Origin: Mycobacterium sp. 1274756.6
GTDB lineage: Bacteria; Actinomycetota; Actinomycetes; Mycobacteriales; Mycobacteriaceae
Length of the DNA stretch: 35,753 nucleotides
Assembly (NCBI RefSeq): GCF_001668625.1
Contig: NZ_LZLJ01000068.1
Location: forward strand, 1 to 35,753
Reading direction: 5' to 3'
Of the stretch, positions 26,030 through 33,198 are shown in pieces; within the stretch, counting starts at the first letter, position 1, and every line of letters begins with the position of its first letter. The notes below the pieces were generated by a model, which saw only the letters and a list, made by a program, of their open reading frames with translations, was not told where the DNA came from and made no database searches. Made by a program: the position numbers and the translations under genes.

Positions 26030-26070
26030 CCGCGCGGGCGCTGCTCAGGTGCTGCTCAGGCGACGCCTGC

Positions 26071-26544
26071 TCAGGTGACGACGATGCCGTCGTCGTCGCT
26101 GAAGACGGTCTCCCCAGGTGCGAACGTCACACCGCCGAAGCTGACCTCGACGTCGCGCTCGCCGGCGCCGGTCTTGGAACTCTTCCGCGGGTTGGTGCCC
26201 AGGGCCTTGATTCCGATCGACAGCGTGCGCAGCACAGCCGAGTCGCGCACCGCGCCGTGCACGATCAGCCCGGCCCAACCGTTGGACCGCGCCAGGTCCG
26301 CGATGAGGTCGCCGACCAGCGCGGTGTGCACCGAGGCGGCACCGTCGACCACCAGCACCCGGCCCTCCCCGGGCTCGCCGAGCACCGACTTCAGCAGCGC
26401 GTTGTCCTGAAAGCACCGCACCGTGCTGATCGGGCCGGCGAAGGTCGAGACCCCGCCGAACTGACGGAACTGCACGTCGCAGCTGCGGACCTCCGGCCCG
26501 ATGTCATCGACCAGATCGGCGGTGGGCCGGAACTCGGTCGTCAC
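26071..26544 (-). CDS. rraA: RraA-family protein
   Basis: The 157-residue RraA fold protein is full length. Conserved segments include [54 protein letters not shown] and [13 protein letters not shown]. In E. coli RraA inhibits RNase E. Other members are hydroxymethylglutarate/oxaloacetate aldolases with a G-x-R-D motif, here GAVRD. The old name menG for this family is a misannotation. The start is GTG 26544, four bases after the stop of the H-NS-like gene, so the two form an operon as in M. tuberculosis (Rv3852-Rv3853). Confidence 0.93.
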   Translation of the reverse strand: MTTEFRPTADLVDDIGPEVRSCDVQFRQFGGVSTFAGPISTVRCFQDNALLKSVLGEPGEGRVLVVDGAASVHTALVGDLIADLARSNGWAGLIVHGAVRDSAVLRTLSIGIKALGTNPRKSSKTGAGERDVEVSFGGVTFAPGETVFSDDDGIVVT

Positions 26545-26548
26545 GGCG

Positions 26549-27055
26549 TCAGTCGTCGCCGCGCACCAGCCGGCGCACCACCAGCACGGCCAGCAGGCTC
26601 AAGACGGCGGCGACAGCGAGCGGGATCAGTGGCGGCCCGGCTTCCGGTGCCGGTGCGGGCGCCGGTGCGGGAACCGGGTTCTTGGCGGTGTCCACCGTCG
26701 ACTTCGCCTGAGCCGCGGCTTGTTTGGCACCATCGGCGAGCTGGCGCGAACCGTTGGTGGCCTCCGCGGCCTTGGCCGGGGCCTTCTTGGCCGGAGCGCT
26801 CTCGGCCGGTGCCTTCTTCGCGGCGGCCTTCTTCGCCGGTGCCTTCTTGGCGGGGGCCTTCTTGGCCGGAGCGTCCTTCGCCGGTGCCTTCTTCGCCGCG
26901 GCTTTCTTGCCCGGTGCCTTCTTGGCCGGCGCGTCGGAGGCCTCCTCGGCCGACGGTGGTTCCGGCTTCTTGGCGGGATCCGGCGGCATCGACAGCCCGC
27001 CCGGCGGCGGTGTCGTGTCCGGCTTGTCTTCGGGCCGATCCGGGGAGTCTGCCAT
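26549..27055 (-). CDS. hns: H-NS-like Lys/Ala/Pro-rich membrane-anchored protein
   Basis: The 168-residue protein has three parts. An acidic, Pro-rich N-terminus starts [12 protein letters not shown]. Residues of about 45-100 hold repeated [13 protein letters not shown] motifs like histone H1 tails. The C-terminus has one membrane helix ([15 protein letters not shown]) ending in basic residues. M. tuberculosis Rv3852, annotated hns, has the same layout and is reported to sit at the membrane. DNA binding through the lysine repeats is plausible. ATG 27055 is preferred over an in-frame ATG at 27109 because AAGGAG lies just upstream. The repeats make this gene prone to length variation between strains. 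Confidence 0.85.
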   Translation of the reverse strand: MADSPDRPEDKPDTTPPPGGLSMPPDPAKKPEPPSAEEASDAPAKKAPGKKAAAKKAPAKDAPAKKAPAKKAPAKKAAAKKAPAESAPAKKAPAKAAEATNGSRQLADGAKQAAAQAKSTVDTAKNPVPAPAPAPAPEAGPPLIPLAVAAVLSLLAVLVVRRLVRGDD

Positions 27056-27130
27056 CGGGCCGCTCCTTCGCAGTTTCTCGTCGCCTACACCAGCAGCGGT
27101 ACCCATCATGCCAGCACCACCGATGACGCC

Positions 27131-27661
27131 CTACGTCTGGCGTCGCCGCATGCTCCACGCCAGGCCGGCGGCGACGATCACCACCGCACCCACGACGAAC
27201 GGCCAGACCGGCATCTCCTCCGGCTCCCCGGCGGCGTGGCTGCCGACCGGCGGGCCGGGCTCGCCGGTCCCGGCCACCGTCAGCTCAAAGGCCCACGACC
27301 CCGACACCGGGTGCCCATCGGCGGAGGTCACCCGGTAGTTGACGGTGTAGCGGCCGACCGGTCCGAGCGGGCGCAGCGCGATGCTGACCACCGGCCCGTC
27401 CACCGCCGGCTCACCGGTCGACCAGAGCCGCTCGTCGGGCCCGACCACGGTCATCTGCGCATAGGCGCTCTGCAGGCGTTCGTTGAAGGTCGCGCTCACC
27501 CGCTCCGGCCCCTCGGCGAGCTGGGCGTTCTCTACCGGATCGGTGCTCATCAGCTGCGAGTGGGCCGAGGCCGTCGCGGCCGGTAGCGCCATCAACAGCA
27601 GCAACGCCAGCCCGAGCGCGGCCAGCTTCGCGGTGGCCGCCCGCATGCCCGCCGCCCTCAT
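27131..27661 (-). CDS. CopC-domain copper-binding protein with C-terminal anchor
   Basis: A 176-residue exported protein. A signal peptide ends at about ATASA, leaving His at the mature N-terminus (HSQLMSTDP), the usual first copper ligand of CopC. The second conserved segment, TSADGHPVSGSW, supplies the other ligands. A helix at about 151-170 followed by MRRRQT anchors it in the membrane. Its ATG overlaps the stop of the YcnI gene by four bases (ATGA), so the two are coupled. No CopD or YcnJ domain is fused or adjacent. Confidence 0.85.
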   Translation of the reverse strand: MRAAGMRAATAKLAALGLALLLLMALPAATASAHSQLMSTDPVENAQLAEGPERVSATFNERLQSAYAQMTVVGPDERLWSTGEPAVDGPVVSIALRPLGPVGRYTVNYRVTSADGHPVSGSWAFELTVAGTGEPGPPVGSHAAGEPEEMPVWPFVVGAVVIVAAGLAWSMRRRQT

Positions 27662-28317
27662 GCCCGCCGCCGAGCCATGGCGACACCGATCGCGACCGCA
27701 CCGAGCAACAGCGCCGCACCGCCGAGAACCCGGGCGGTGCTGTCGGCGGCGTGGACCGGGTTCGACGGGTGGGTGCCGACCTCCACCGAATGCTGCCCGG
27801 TGTGATCGGGTGACCCGGTCACCAGCGACAGCGTCGGTGCGGGGTGCTCGGGCTCGGTGCCCTCGGCCGCGGGCTCCTGATCCCAGTCGACCCGGGTGCC
27901 GTCGGCGTAGACCTGCACGGTCGGGAAACTCACCGTGTCGGCGTCGGGCAGTGCCATCGAGACGCGGAACAGCCCGAACTGCTCGGCGGGGATGCCGCCG
28001 TCGGCCGCCGCGGTGAAGGTCACCTTCCCGACGGTGCCGGCCTCGACATCGCGGTCGAGGTCGACCGACCAGCCGGGCACCGCCTCGGTACGCACCGCCG
28101 CGGCATCCGGCAGCGTGATGATCAGCTGGGTGGTCGCCGCGCCGGTGGTCGACTCGTTGGGGACCGCGAAGGTGACGGTCGCGTACCCGCCGCGGACCGG
28201 GTTCTCGCTGTTGGCGGTGACGTGTGCGGCGGCGGGCGCGATGCCGACGGTGGCGCCGAGCAGCGCCGCGGCGACCGTGGACATCAGGACCCGGCGCAGC
28301 GGGCGGATGTGGACCAT
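27658..28317 (-). CDS. YcnI-like (DUF1775) copper-binding protein
   Basis: The 219-residue protein has a signal peptide ending in APAAA, so that His is the first mature residue (HVTANSENPV). It is followed by the DUF1775 beta-sandwich with VPGWSVD and the segment EQFGLFRVSMALP. YcnI proteins bind Cu(II) through this terminal His and conserved Glu/Trp residues. A C-terminal helix (AARVLGGAALLLGAVAIGV region) and MARRRA anchor it outside the membrane. It heads a two-gene unit with the CopC protein, suggesting copper handoff at the cell surface. Confidence 0.85.
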   Translation of the reverse strand: MVHIRPLRRVLMSTVAAALLGATVGIAPAAAHVTANSENPVRGGYATVTFAVPNESTTGAATTQLIITLPDAAAVRTEAVPGWSVDLDRDVEAGTVGKVTFTAAADGGIPAEQFGLFRVSMALPDADTVSFPTVQVYADGTRVDWDQEPAAEGTEPEHPAPTLSLVTGSPDHTGQHSVEVGTHPSNPVHAADSTARVLGGAALLLGAVAIGVAMARRRA

Positions 28318-28345
28318 GTGACTGGGTACTTCCTGTCTCGAGGGG

Positions 28346-29002
28346 TCAGGGCAGGCCGAGCCGGGCCATCAGGTCGGCATCGATGCCGTCGAGCTGCTCG
28401 GCGATGGCGTTGTGTGCGTCCCGGCGGCGCTGGGCCGGCATGGTCTCCGCGGCGCTGACCGCCGCGGACAGGTCGACCAGGCGCTCGTTGATCGCGGCGG
28501 CGAACTTCTTGGTCTCGGGGTCCTTCGGGCGGTGTTCCTGCACAGTGTGCAGCGTCTTCTCCGCTCCCGCGATGCGCGCCGACAGCTCCGCTCCGTGCCC
28601 GGAGAACCGGCCGACCTGGGCCAACGGCACCCCGAGGCGGTCCGCGCGGCGCTCGTCGAGCAGCCCGCGGACGGTGGTGGCGGCCCGGTAGGCCAGCGGC
28701 ACCAGCACCGGGGCCAACAGCCGGGCCACCGTCAACAGGCGCCGGATCCGCACCGGAGAGAGGACGCGACCCTCACGGACGGCCTTGAGCCGCGTCTCGG
28801 CCGCCTTCTGCACCGCGCGGTCACTGTCGCGCTGCGCCTTCAGTTGCGCCTTGAGCGCCTTGGCCTCGGCTTTCTGGGCGGATTTGAACCGACGGACCTC
28901 GTTCTTGGCCGCCAGCCTGGCTTCCAGCTTCGCGCGGGCCTTGATCGCGCGCGCCTCGGCGCGACGCTCGGAGCGGCTCTTGCGCTTGCGGAACAGGCCC
29001 AC
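28346..29002 (-). CDS. Basic coiled-coil protein (Rv3850-like, DUF6474)
   Basis: The 218-residue protein has residues 1-75 extremely rich in Lys, Arg and Ala in a long helix (RSERRAEARAIKARAKLEAR and onward). A helical middle, about 80-115, includes a moderately hydrophobic stretch LLAPVLVPLAYRA. The C-terminal half is helical and acidic-basic. Length and position match Rv3850, which lies between espR and hns in M. tuberculosis. The function is unknown. The basic coiled coil suggests nucleic-acid or envelope scaffolding. The GTG at 29002 has GGGAGG just upstream. Confidence 0.8.
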   Translation of the reverse strand: MGLFRKRKSRSERRAEARAIKARAKLEARLAAKNEVRRFKSAQKAEAKALKAQLKAQRDSDRAVQKAAETRLKAVREGRVLSPVRIRRLLTVARLLAPVLVPLAYRAATTVRGLLDERRADRLGVPLAQVGRFSGHGAELSARIAGAEKTLHTVQEHRPKDPETKKFAAAINERLVDLSAAVSAAETMPAQRRRDAHNAIAEQLDGIDADLMARLGLP

Positions 29003-29084
29003 GGTCGCCTCCCGGTGTGTTGTGCCCGATCGCGGCCAGCCGGGCCGGATCGCTCCGCCAACCCTATCGGGTGGCGCCGGACGG

Positions 29085-29483
29085 TTAGGCCTCCTGTTGC
29101 TCTTTGCGATGCAACTCGGTGGCCTGCTGCAGCAGATCCTGCTGGGCTTCCGCCGACAGGTCCGCCACCAGCGTGGCGATGCGCCGGACCGTCTCGTTGC
29201 GGGCGGTCGCCAGCCAGGTCAGTTCCCGGTCGATCTTCGCGTAGTACTCGTCGTCGGTGAAGAACGCCGGTTTGATCCGGAAGAAGTTGGCCAGCGCCGC
29301 CATCGTCGTCGCCGACGGGTTGGTGCGGTTGCCCGAGCGCAGCTGGGACAGGTACGGCGCCGACATCGTGATGCCTTCGGACTTCAGGGCCGCGATGACC
29401 TCGGCCGAGGTGTGGGGTCCCCGCCCGGGGGGATAGACCGTATCGAACAGGCGGTTCAGGCGAGCAGCGAATGTCGTGCTCAT
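29085..29483 (-). CDS. espR: Nucleoid-associated regulator EspR
   Basis: The 132-residue protein has an N-terminal SinR-like helix-turn-helix (HTSAEVIAALKSEG, then SAPYLSQLRSGNRTNPSATT). The C-terminal dimerisation helix is rich in Gln/Leu/Glu. Length and sequence are nearly those of EspR (Rv3849), which dimerises, bridges distant DNA sites and controls espACD and other ESX-related and cell-wall genes. The start is ATG 29483, with GGAGG about ten bases upstream. Its presence says nothing direct about an ESX-1 system here, but it links regulation to the ESX-like genes at 2446-9201. Confidence 0.95.
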   Translation of the reverse strand: MSTTFAARLNRLFDTVYPPGRGPHTSAEVIAALKSEGITMSAPYLSQLRSGNRTNPSATTMAALANFFRIKPAFFTDDEYYAKIDRELTWLATARNETVRRIATLVADLSAEAQQDLLQQATELHRKEQQEA

Positions 29484-29545
29484 CGGGGGGGACCTCCAAC
29501 CCGGGCGGAACAGAACGACGCGATACGCGCAGCGATTTGCTGACC

Positions 29546-29574
29546 ATCGTAGCGACCGTGCTGCTCACAGCCAA
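29546..29574 (-). promoter_or_regulatory. Candidate espR promoter
   Basis: On the minus strand TTGGCT (29569-29574), a 17-base spacer and TACGAT (29546-29551) form a good SigA-like promoter. The leader would be about 55 bases. Further upstream (29640-29763) lie GTAC-N3-GTAC near 29665 and a five-base hairpin at 29688-29701. That stretch has no convincing ORF. Confidence 0.45.
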
Positions 29575-29763
29575 GAGCGAACTAAACCGGCGCTGGTGCC
29601 GGTGGGACGCGAACGGCCCCAGGCCTTCGTCACCCGGCGGCGACGGCGGCCGAACCCGCTAAACGTACGACGTACACCAGGGTAAACACCCGGTTTCGGG
29701 TTGCGGCGCGGTTTTCGTATCGGCGGGTGCGAGCAGCGGCGAACGGCTCTCGGCGCACGCGAG

Positions 29764-30507
29764 CTAGCTGCCGAGATTCTTATCTGAGTGATTGGTGAGT
29801 TTGCTATCTATGACGGCTGAGGGATCGTGCGGTTCCCGAAGCGACGGTGGCGCCGCGGGGGTCCGGCGGCGTCGCGCCAGGGCGACGATCGAAACGGCGA
29901 GCACCGCCACCGTGATCGCGACGACCGCCAGCCCGGGCGCCCCGAGCACCCGGTCGAACAGCATCCACAGCCCAAAGACCAGGAACAGCAGCCCGGCCAG
30001 CACATGCAGCAGTCGCTCGGGCAACCGGCGATGCAACACCGTGCCGACCACGATCGCCACCGCGTCGGCCACCACCATCCCGACCGTCGCACCGATCCAG
30101 ACCCCGGCCCAGTTATGGTCGGCGGCCAGGGCGACCGTCGCGAGCATGGTCTTGTCGCCCAGCTCGGCGAGGACGAACGAGGAGACCACCGCGAAGAGCA
30201 CGAACCGCGGGGCCCGGGGCGTGGGGGCGTCGTCGGGGCTGCTCTGACCTTCCCGCCAGGTCCAGGCGGCGAACCCGAAGAACGCGACCGCGGCCGCCGC
30301 GGCGATCGGTCGGTCAGGCAGGGTCGCGCCCAGGAAGTGCCCCACCGCCACCGAGATGCCATGGACCAGGCCGGCGGCGACCGCCACCCCGCTGAGCACC
30401 ACCCACCACCGGTAGCGCAGCGCATAGGTCATCGTGATCAGCTGCGACTTGTCCCCGAGCTCGGCCAGGAAAACCACGCCGAGGCTGACGAGGATCGCGG
30501 TGGACAT
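29764..30507 (-). CDS. UPF0016/GDT1 family cation (Mn2+) exporter
   Basis: The 247-residue membrane protein contains the family's duplicated E-x-G-D-K signature, as ELGDK at residues 16-20 and again at 115-119. About six helices are predicted. The C-terminal tail is polar. Family members (GDT1, TMEM165, bacterial MneA) move Mn2+ or Ca2+ against H+. Here the Mn specificity is strongly suggested by the yybP-ykoY riboswitch upstream. ATG 30507 is chosen because AAAGGA precedes it. It lies between sodA and espR in a minus-strand gene series. Confidence 0.9.
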   Translation of the reverse strand: MSTAILVSLGVVFLAELGDKSQLITMTYALRYRWWVVLSGVAVAAGLVHGISVAVGHFLGATLPDRPIAAAAAVAFFGFAAWTWREGQSSPDDAPTPRAPRFVLFAVVSSFVLAELGDKTMLATVALAADHNWAGVWIGATVGMVVADAVAIVVGTVLHRRLPERLLHVLAGLLFLVFGLWMLFDRVLGAPGLAVVAITVAVLAVSIVALARRRRTPAAPPSLREPHDPSAVIDSKLTNHSDKNLGS

Positions 30508-30565
30508 CGACGGGAATCCTTTCGACGCGGCACCGGTGGCCGCGTGTCCGGCGCGACGCCCGGTG

Positions 30566-30665
30566 ATCGGTCGAAGGTCTCGCCCACCGCCGGGAACGCG
30601 GTTCGCCGGCCGGGCTGTGCGCCAGTGTGTCGACACGACGATTGGGGGCTACTCCCCTTCGGTTA
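30566..30665 (-). ncRNA. yybP-ykoY (Mn2+) riboswitch
   Basis: Read on the minus strand, the leader begins CCGAAGGGGAGTAGC near 30663 and ends GAGACCTTCGACC near 30572. These are the two conserved blocks of the yybP-ykoY aptamer. GAAGG and CCTTC pair to form P1, with GGGGAGTAG and GAGA at the loop junctions and a GC-rich variable arm between. This class binds Mn2+ and turns on exporters. It lies about 60 bases before the UPF0016 start codon, consistent with control of that gene at the level of translation or termination. The exact ends are approximate. Confidence 0.85.
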
Positions 30666-30673
30666 TCGATGCC

Positions 30674-30703
30674 AGGCTAGCCGTCCGGCGCCGGGTGCGC
30701 CAA
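30674..30703 (-). promoter_or_regulatory. Candidate promoter of the riboswitch-exporter transcript
   Basis: On the minus strand TTGGCG (30698-30703), an 18-base spacer and TAGCCT (30674-30679) give a SigA-like promoter. The predicted start, around 30667, is just before the first pairing strand of the riboswitch. Confidence 0.5.
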
Positions 30704-30818
30704 CGCGGCGACCAAGTTCGGACCGCCGCAACTTTTGGTGTGGGCGACGGCGAAAACACTTGGCGCGGGCCGGAATCCTCGCTGTCACCGATCGTTTCGA
30801 AATACCACCGGAAAGACG

Positions 30819-30856
30819 ACGATGCGGGTGCCGCCGACAGGCGGCACCCGCATCGT
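30819..30856 (-). terminator. Intrinsic terminator of sodA
   Basis: A perfect 17-bp stem (30819-30835 pairs with 30840-30856) closes a four-base loop 20 bases after the sodA stop. On the minus strand it is followed by CGTCTTTCC, a short T-rich tail. It separates sodA from the riboswitch-controlled exporter. It is the strongest hairpin in the window. Confidence 0.85.
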
Positions 30857-30876
30857 TCGGGGTGGGGCAGATCGGA

Positions 30877-31500
30877 TCAGCCGAAGATCAGACCCTGGCC
30901 CTTCGAGGTCGCCGCGGCGAACCGGGACTGCACGTCCGCCCAGTTCACGACGTTCCAGAAGGCCTTGACGTAGTCGGCCTTGACGTTCTTGTACTGCAGG
31001 TAGAAGGCGTGCTCCCACATGTCGACCTGCAGCAGCGGAATGATGCCCAGCGGCACGTTGGCCTGCTGGTCGTAGAGCTGGAAGGTGAGCAGCTTCTGGC
31101 CGAGAGTGTCATAGCCGAGCACCGCCCAACCCGACCCCTGCAGTCCGTTGGCGGCAGCGGTGAACTGGGCGCGGAACTTGTCGAACGACCCGAAGGCGTC
31201 GTCGATGGCGGCGGCCAGCTCGCCGGTCGGCTTGTCACCGCCGTTGGGGGACAGGTTCTTCCACCAGATCGTGTGGTTGACGTGGCCACCGAGGTGGAAG
31301 GCGAGGTTCTTCTCGTTGAGGAAGATCGCCGCGTGGTCGTCGTTGGCGCGGGCCTCCTCGAGCTTCTCCAGCGCCGAGTTCACGCCCTTGACGTAGGCGG
31401 CGTGGTGCTTACTGTGATGAATCTCGTTGATCTGGCCGGAGATATGAGGCTCGAGCGCTCCGTAGTCATAGTCCAAGTCGGGCAGGGTGTATTCAGCCAC
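30877..31500 (-). CDS. sodA: Superoxide dismutase (Fe/Mn family), probably Mn-dependent
   Basis: The 207-residue SodA converts superoxide to peroxide and oxygen. The metal ligands are His28 ([11 protein letters not shown]), His76 (VNHTIWW), Asp160 and His164 ([11 protein letters not shown]), with the same numbering as the M. tuberculosis enzyme. Residue 145 is Gln (YDQQAN), where the M. tuberculosis Fe enzyme has His. Gln at this position is associated with Mn enzymes. There is no signal peptide, although mycobacterial SodA is exported by SecA2. The start is GTG 31500 with AAGGA nearby. A strong terminator follows, so it is monocistronic. Confidence 0.97.
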   Translation of the reverse strand: MAEYTLPDLDYDYGALEPHISGQINEIHHSKHHAAYVKGVNSALEKLEEARANDDHAAIFLNEKNLAFHLGGHVNHTIWWKNLSPNGGDKPTGELAAAIDDAFGSFDKFRAQFTAAANGLQGSGWAVLGYDTLGQKLLTFQLYDQQANVPLGIIPLLQVDMWEHAFYLQYKNVKADYVKAFWNVVNWADVQSRFAAATSKGQGLIFG

Positions 31501-31653
31501 CGGAGTCCTTCCTTCCGTCTACGCAAATCTTGAGTTGTTGATTCTGCGTGCACGGTTCAACCGCGCCGCATCCCCAGCCTAGTCACGACTGTGGGCGCCC
31601 GGCAGGCCCGGGAACCAGATTGGGCGGGCATCCGCCGCTGCCCCTGCCGACCG

Positions 31654-31851
31654 TCAGAGCAGCACCAGCAGCGTGAACAGGATCAGCAGCACCAGCGCGA
31701 TCAAGCCGGCCCGCAGGCCCGCCATCAAATAGGAGCGGTTGCACGTCGCCGGGTTGGTGTGCCCGTACCGCGTCGCGCCGGACGCCATCCCGGCGGTCAA
31801 CCCGTACGGCGCCGGGCGCGGCGACCCCGATCCCATTGGTTGTGATGCCAT
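31654..31851 (-). CDS. Small single-helix membrane protein (65 residues)
   Basis: The ORF starts at ATG 31851, with AGGG six bases upstream. An in-frame ATG at 31872 is possible. The N-terminal 45 residues are polar and Gly/Ser/Pro-rich (MASQPMGSGSPRPAPYG). The C-terminus is one strong membrane helix (LIALVLLILFTLLVLL) that ends the protein. The hydrophobic tail after a basic residue suggests a tail-anchored protein. It lies upstream of sodA in the same direction, 153 bases away. No family is recognised. Confidence 0.55.
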   Translation of the reverse strand: MASQPMGSGSPRPAPYGLTAGMASGATRYGHTNPATCNRSYLMAGLRAGLIALVLLILFTLLVLL

Positions 31852-31907
31852 ATACAGCCCTGACCTCGACATTCAACGATGCTCGACGCGTTTCTCGGTG
31901 AGATGAA

Positions 31908-31924
31908 TCACAGCACTGCTGTGA
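31908..31924. promoter_or_regulatory. 17-base palindrome, candidate operator
   Basis: TCACAGCA (31908-31915) and TGCTGTGA (31917-31924) are perfect inverted arms around a single C. The site lies 57-73 bases upstream of the small membrane-protein start, in a 376-base gap (31852-32227) that otherwise holds only the DnaA-box cluster and a -10 element. The arm order is opposite to a CRP site. The binding protein is unknown. Confidence 0.45.
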
Positions 31925-32056
31925 CAGTCATCATAGCGGTTTGAGGTTTAGGTAGCGAAGTCGGTGGCTTCGTCCGGCGGGCGAGATGAGAACCACTAGC
32001 GATTTCGCTCGAAACCGCGACGCGCCGGTACCCGGAACAGTCGCGTCGGCGGCGTG

Positions 32057-32155
32057 TTGTCCACAGGTGCAGCCCACGGACCGGCATCGAGCGCGGGCGA
32101 TAGCGCCCCGGCGCGCACAACGCCCTGTGGATAACCCTGTGGAAACTGTGGATAC
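32057..32155. other. Cluster of DnaA boxes
   Basis: Four matches to the 9-base DnaA box lie within 99 bases. TTGTCCACA is at 32057-32065. TGTGGATAA (perfect), TGTGGAAAC and TGTGGATAC are at 32126-32134, 32138-32146 and 32147-32155. The last three share one orientation, opposite to the first, and two abut directly. No dnaA, dnaN or AT-rich unwinding region is seen, so this is probably not oriC. It may titrate DnaA or regulate the downstream gene. Confidence 0.6.
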
Positions 32156-32215
32156 CGGAAAGTAGCTGTCGTCGCCGCCGCGGTGTGCGCGCCCGCCGCC
32201 CCGGGCAACTCCCGC

Positions 32216-32227
32216 TACGCTGAGGCG
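32216..32227 (+). promoter_or_regulatory. Candidate -10 element, leaderless start
   Basis: TACGCT (32216-32221) ends seven bases before the GTG at 32228, giving a predicted leaderless transcript. No -35 hexamer is evident. The DnaA boxes lie 61-171 bases upstream. Confidence 0.4.
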
Positions 32228-33193
32228 GTGATCCAGCGGTGTTCTCAGTGCGGTACGCGCTGGAACGTGCGTGACCGGCAGCGGCAGTGGTGCCCGCGGT
32301 GCCGGGGGGCGCTGCTGCCGCCGCGTGCCGAGCCACCGGCCCCGCCGCCGCGCGCCCGCGCCCCACGGGTGCCGGCCGGCTACCGGTGGATCGCGGTGCG
32401 TCCGGGAGCGCCGCCCGCTCGCCGGCCGCGCCGCGCACCACGCGGGCCGACCCCGCGCTACGCGGTCATCCCACGCTGGGGACTGACCGACCGAATCGAC
32501 CCCGCCGCCGCCGAGCCGGTGGCCGAGCGGCCGCAGAATCCCGCGACGGTGCGCCGCGCCCTGCAGATCAGTCAAGGGGTGCTCGCCCTTGCCGCCGGCG
32601 TCTACCTGCTGCAATACGCACTGCTGATCCTCAACCGGGGCAAGCTTTTTCACCCGGCGGTGGCGATCGGCGAGATGGTGCTGGCGGTCTTGGCCAGTGC
32701 GGCTGCCCTGACGGCGATCATCGTCACCGCGCTGCTGCTCACCGGGTGGCTGATCGCCCGCCGGCGCGCGGCCTTCGATGCGCTCGACCGGCCGGAGACC
32801 CGCTCGCGGCGGGCGCTGCGCGCCGGCTGTCTGGTGCCGCTGGCCAACCTGTTCTGGGCACCGGTCTATGTCACCGAGTTGGCCGAACTCGAGCAGCGGC
32901 AGGACCGGCTGCGCAAGCCCATCCGCCGGTGGTGGCTCGCCTGGATCGCCGCGACCGGCATGGCCATCTTCGCCACGCTCACCCGCTGGGTGACCGACGC
33001 CCAGGGCATCGGCAACAACACCGTGGCCATGGTGGTGGCCTACGTCCTGGGTTGGGTCGCGCTGCGGGGCACCGCCGCGGTCTTCGACGGCTTCGAGCGC
33101 AGCACCGCGGTCGGGCCCGCCCACCGCTGGGTGGTGGTGGGATCGGATCGGCCCGGCGCGGTTGAGCCGGTGGACGACGAACCGGCAGCATAG
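32228..33193 (+). CDS. Zinc-ribbon DUF4328 membrane protein (Rv3843c-like)
   Basis: The 321-residue protein starts at GTG 32228. A four-cysteine zinc ribbon opens it (CSQCG, then CPRCRG, residues 5-27). A Pro/Arg-rich linker runs to about residue 85. The rest is a membrane domain with about five helices (for example VLALAAGVYLLQYALLI and VLAVLASAAALTAIIVTALL). It contains the DUF4328 signature PLANLFWAPVYVTELAE. The function is unknown. It is five bases upstream of glpQ1 and cotranscribed, the same pair as in M. tuberculosis (Rv3843c, Rv3842c). Confidence 0.8.
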   Translation: MIQRCSQCGTRWNVRDRQRQWCPRCRGALLPPRAEPPAPPPRARAPRVPAGYRWIAVRPGAPPARRPRRAPRGPTPRYAVIPRWGLTDRIDPAAAEPVAERPQNPATVRRALQISQGVLALAAGVYLLQYALLILNRGKLFHPAVAIGEMVLAVLASAAALTAIIVTALLLTGWLIARRRAAFDALDRPETRSRRALRAGCLVPLANLFWAPVYVTELAELEQRQDRLRKPIRRWWLAWIAATGMAIFATLTRWVTDAQGIGNNTVAMVVAYVLGWVALRGTAAVFDGFERSTAVGPAHRWVVVGSDRPGAVEPVDDEPAA

Positions 33194-33198
33194 AAGCT

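Noticed and set aside
26057..26069. CAGGCG-A-CGCCTG between ethA and rraA as a terminator
   Set aside because: A one-base loop is too tight for a hairpin, and no T-run follows. The triple CTGCTCAGG repeat explains part of the symmetry.
29688..29701. ACCCG-N4-CGGGT hairpin as terminator of the exporter gene
   Set aside because: The stem is only five bases with no T-rich tail, and it lies more than 60 bases past the stop. It is too weak to call.
31591..31845. Plus-strand 84-codon frame opposite the small membrane protein
   Set aside because: It is Gln/Arg/His-rich with no ribosome site. The minus-strand frame has a clear membrane helix and a ribosome site.
31908..31924. CRP/cAMP receptor site
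   Set aside because: CRP sites read TGTGA-N6-TCACA. Here the arms are in the reverse order (TCACA...TGTGA).
32057..32155. The chromosomal oriC
   Set aside because: DnaA boxes are present, but dnaA, dnaN and an AT-rich unwinding element are not, and the flanking genes are sodA/glpQ1-type.
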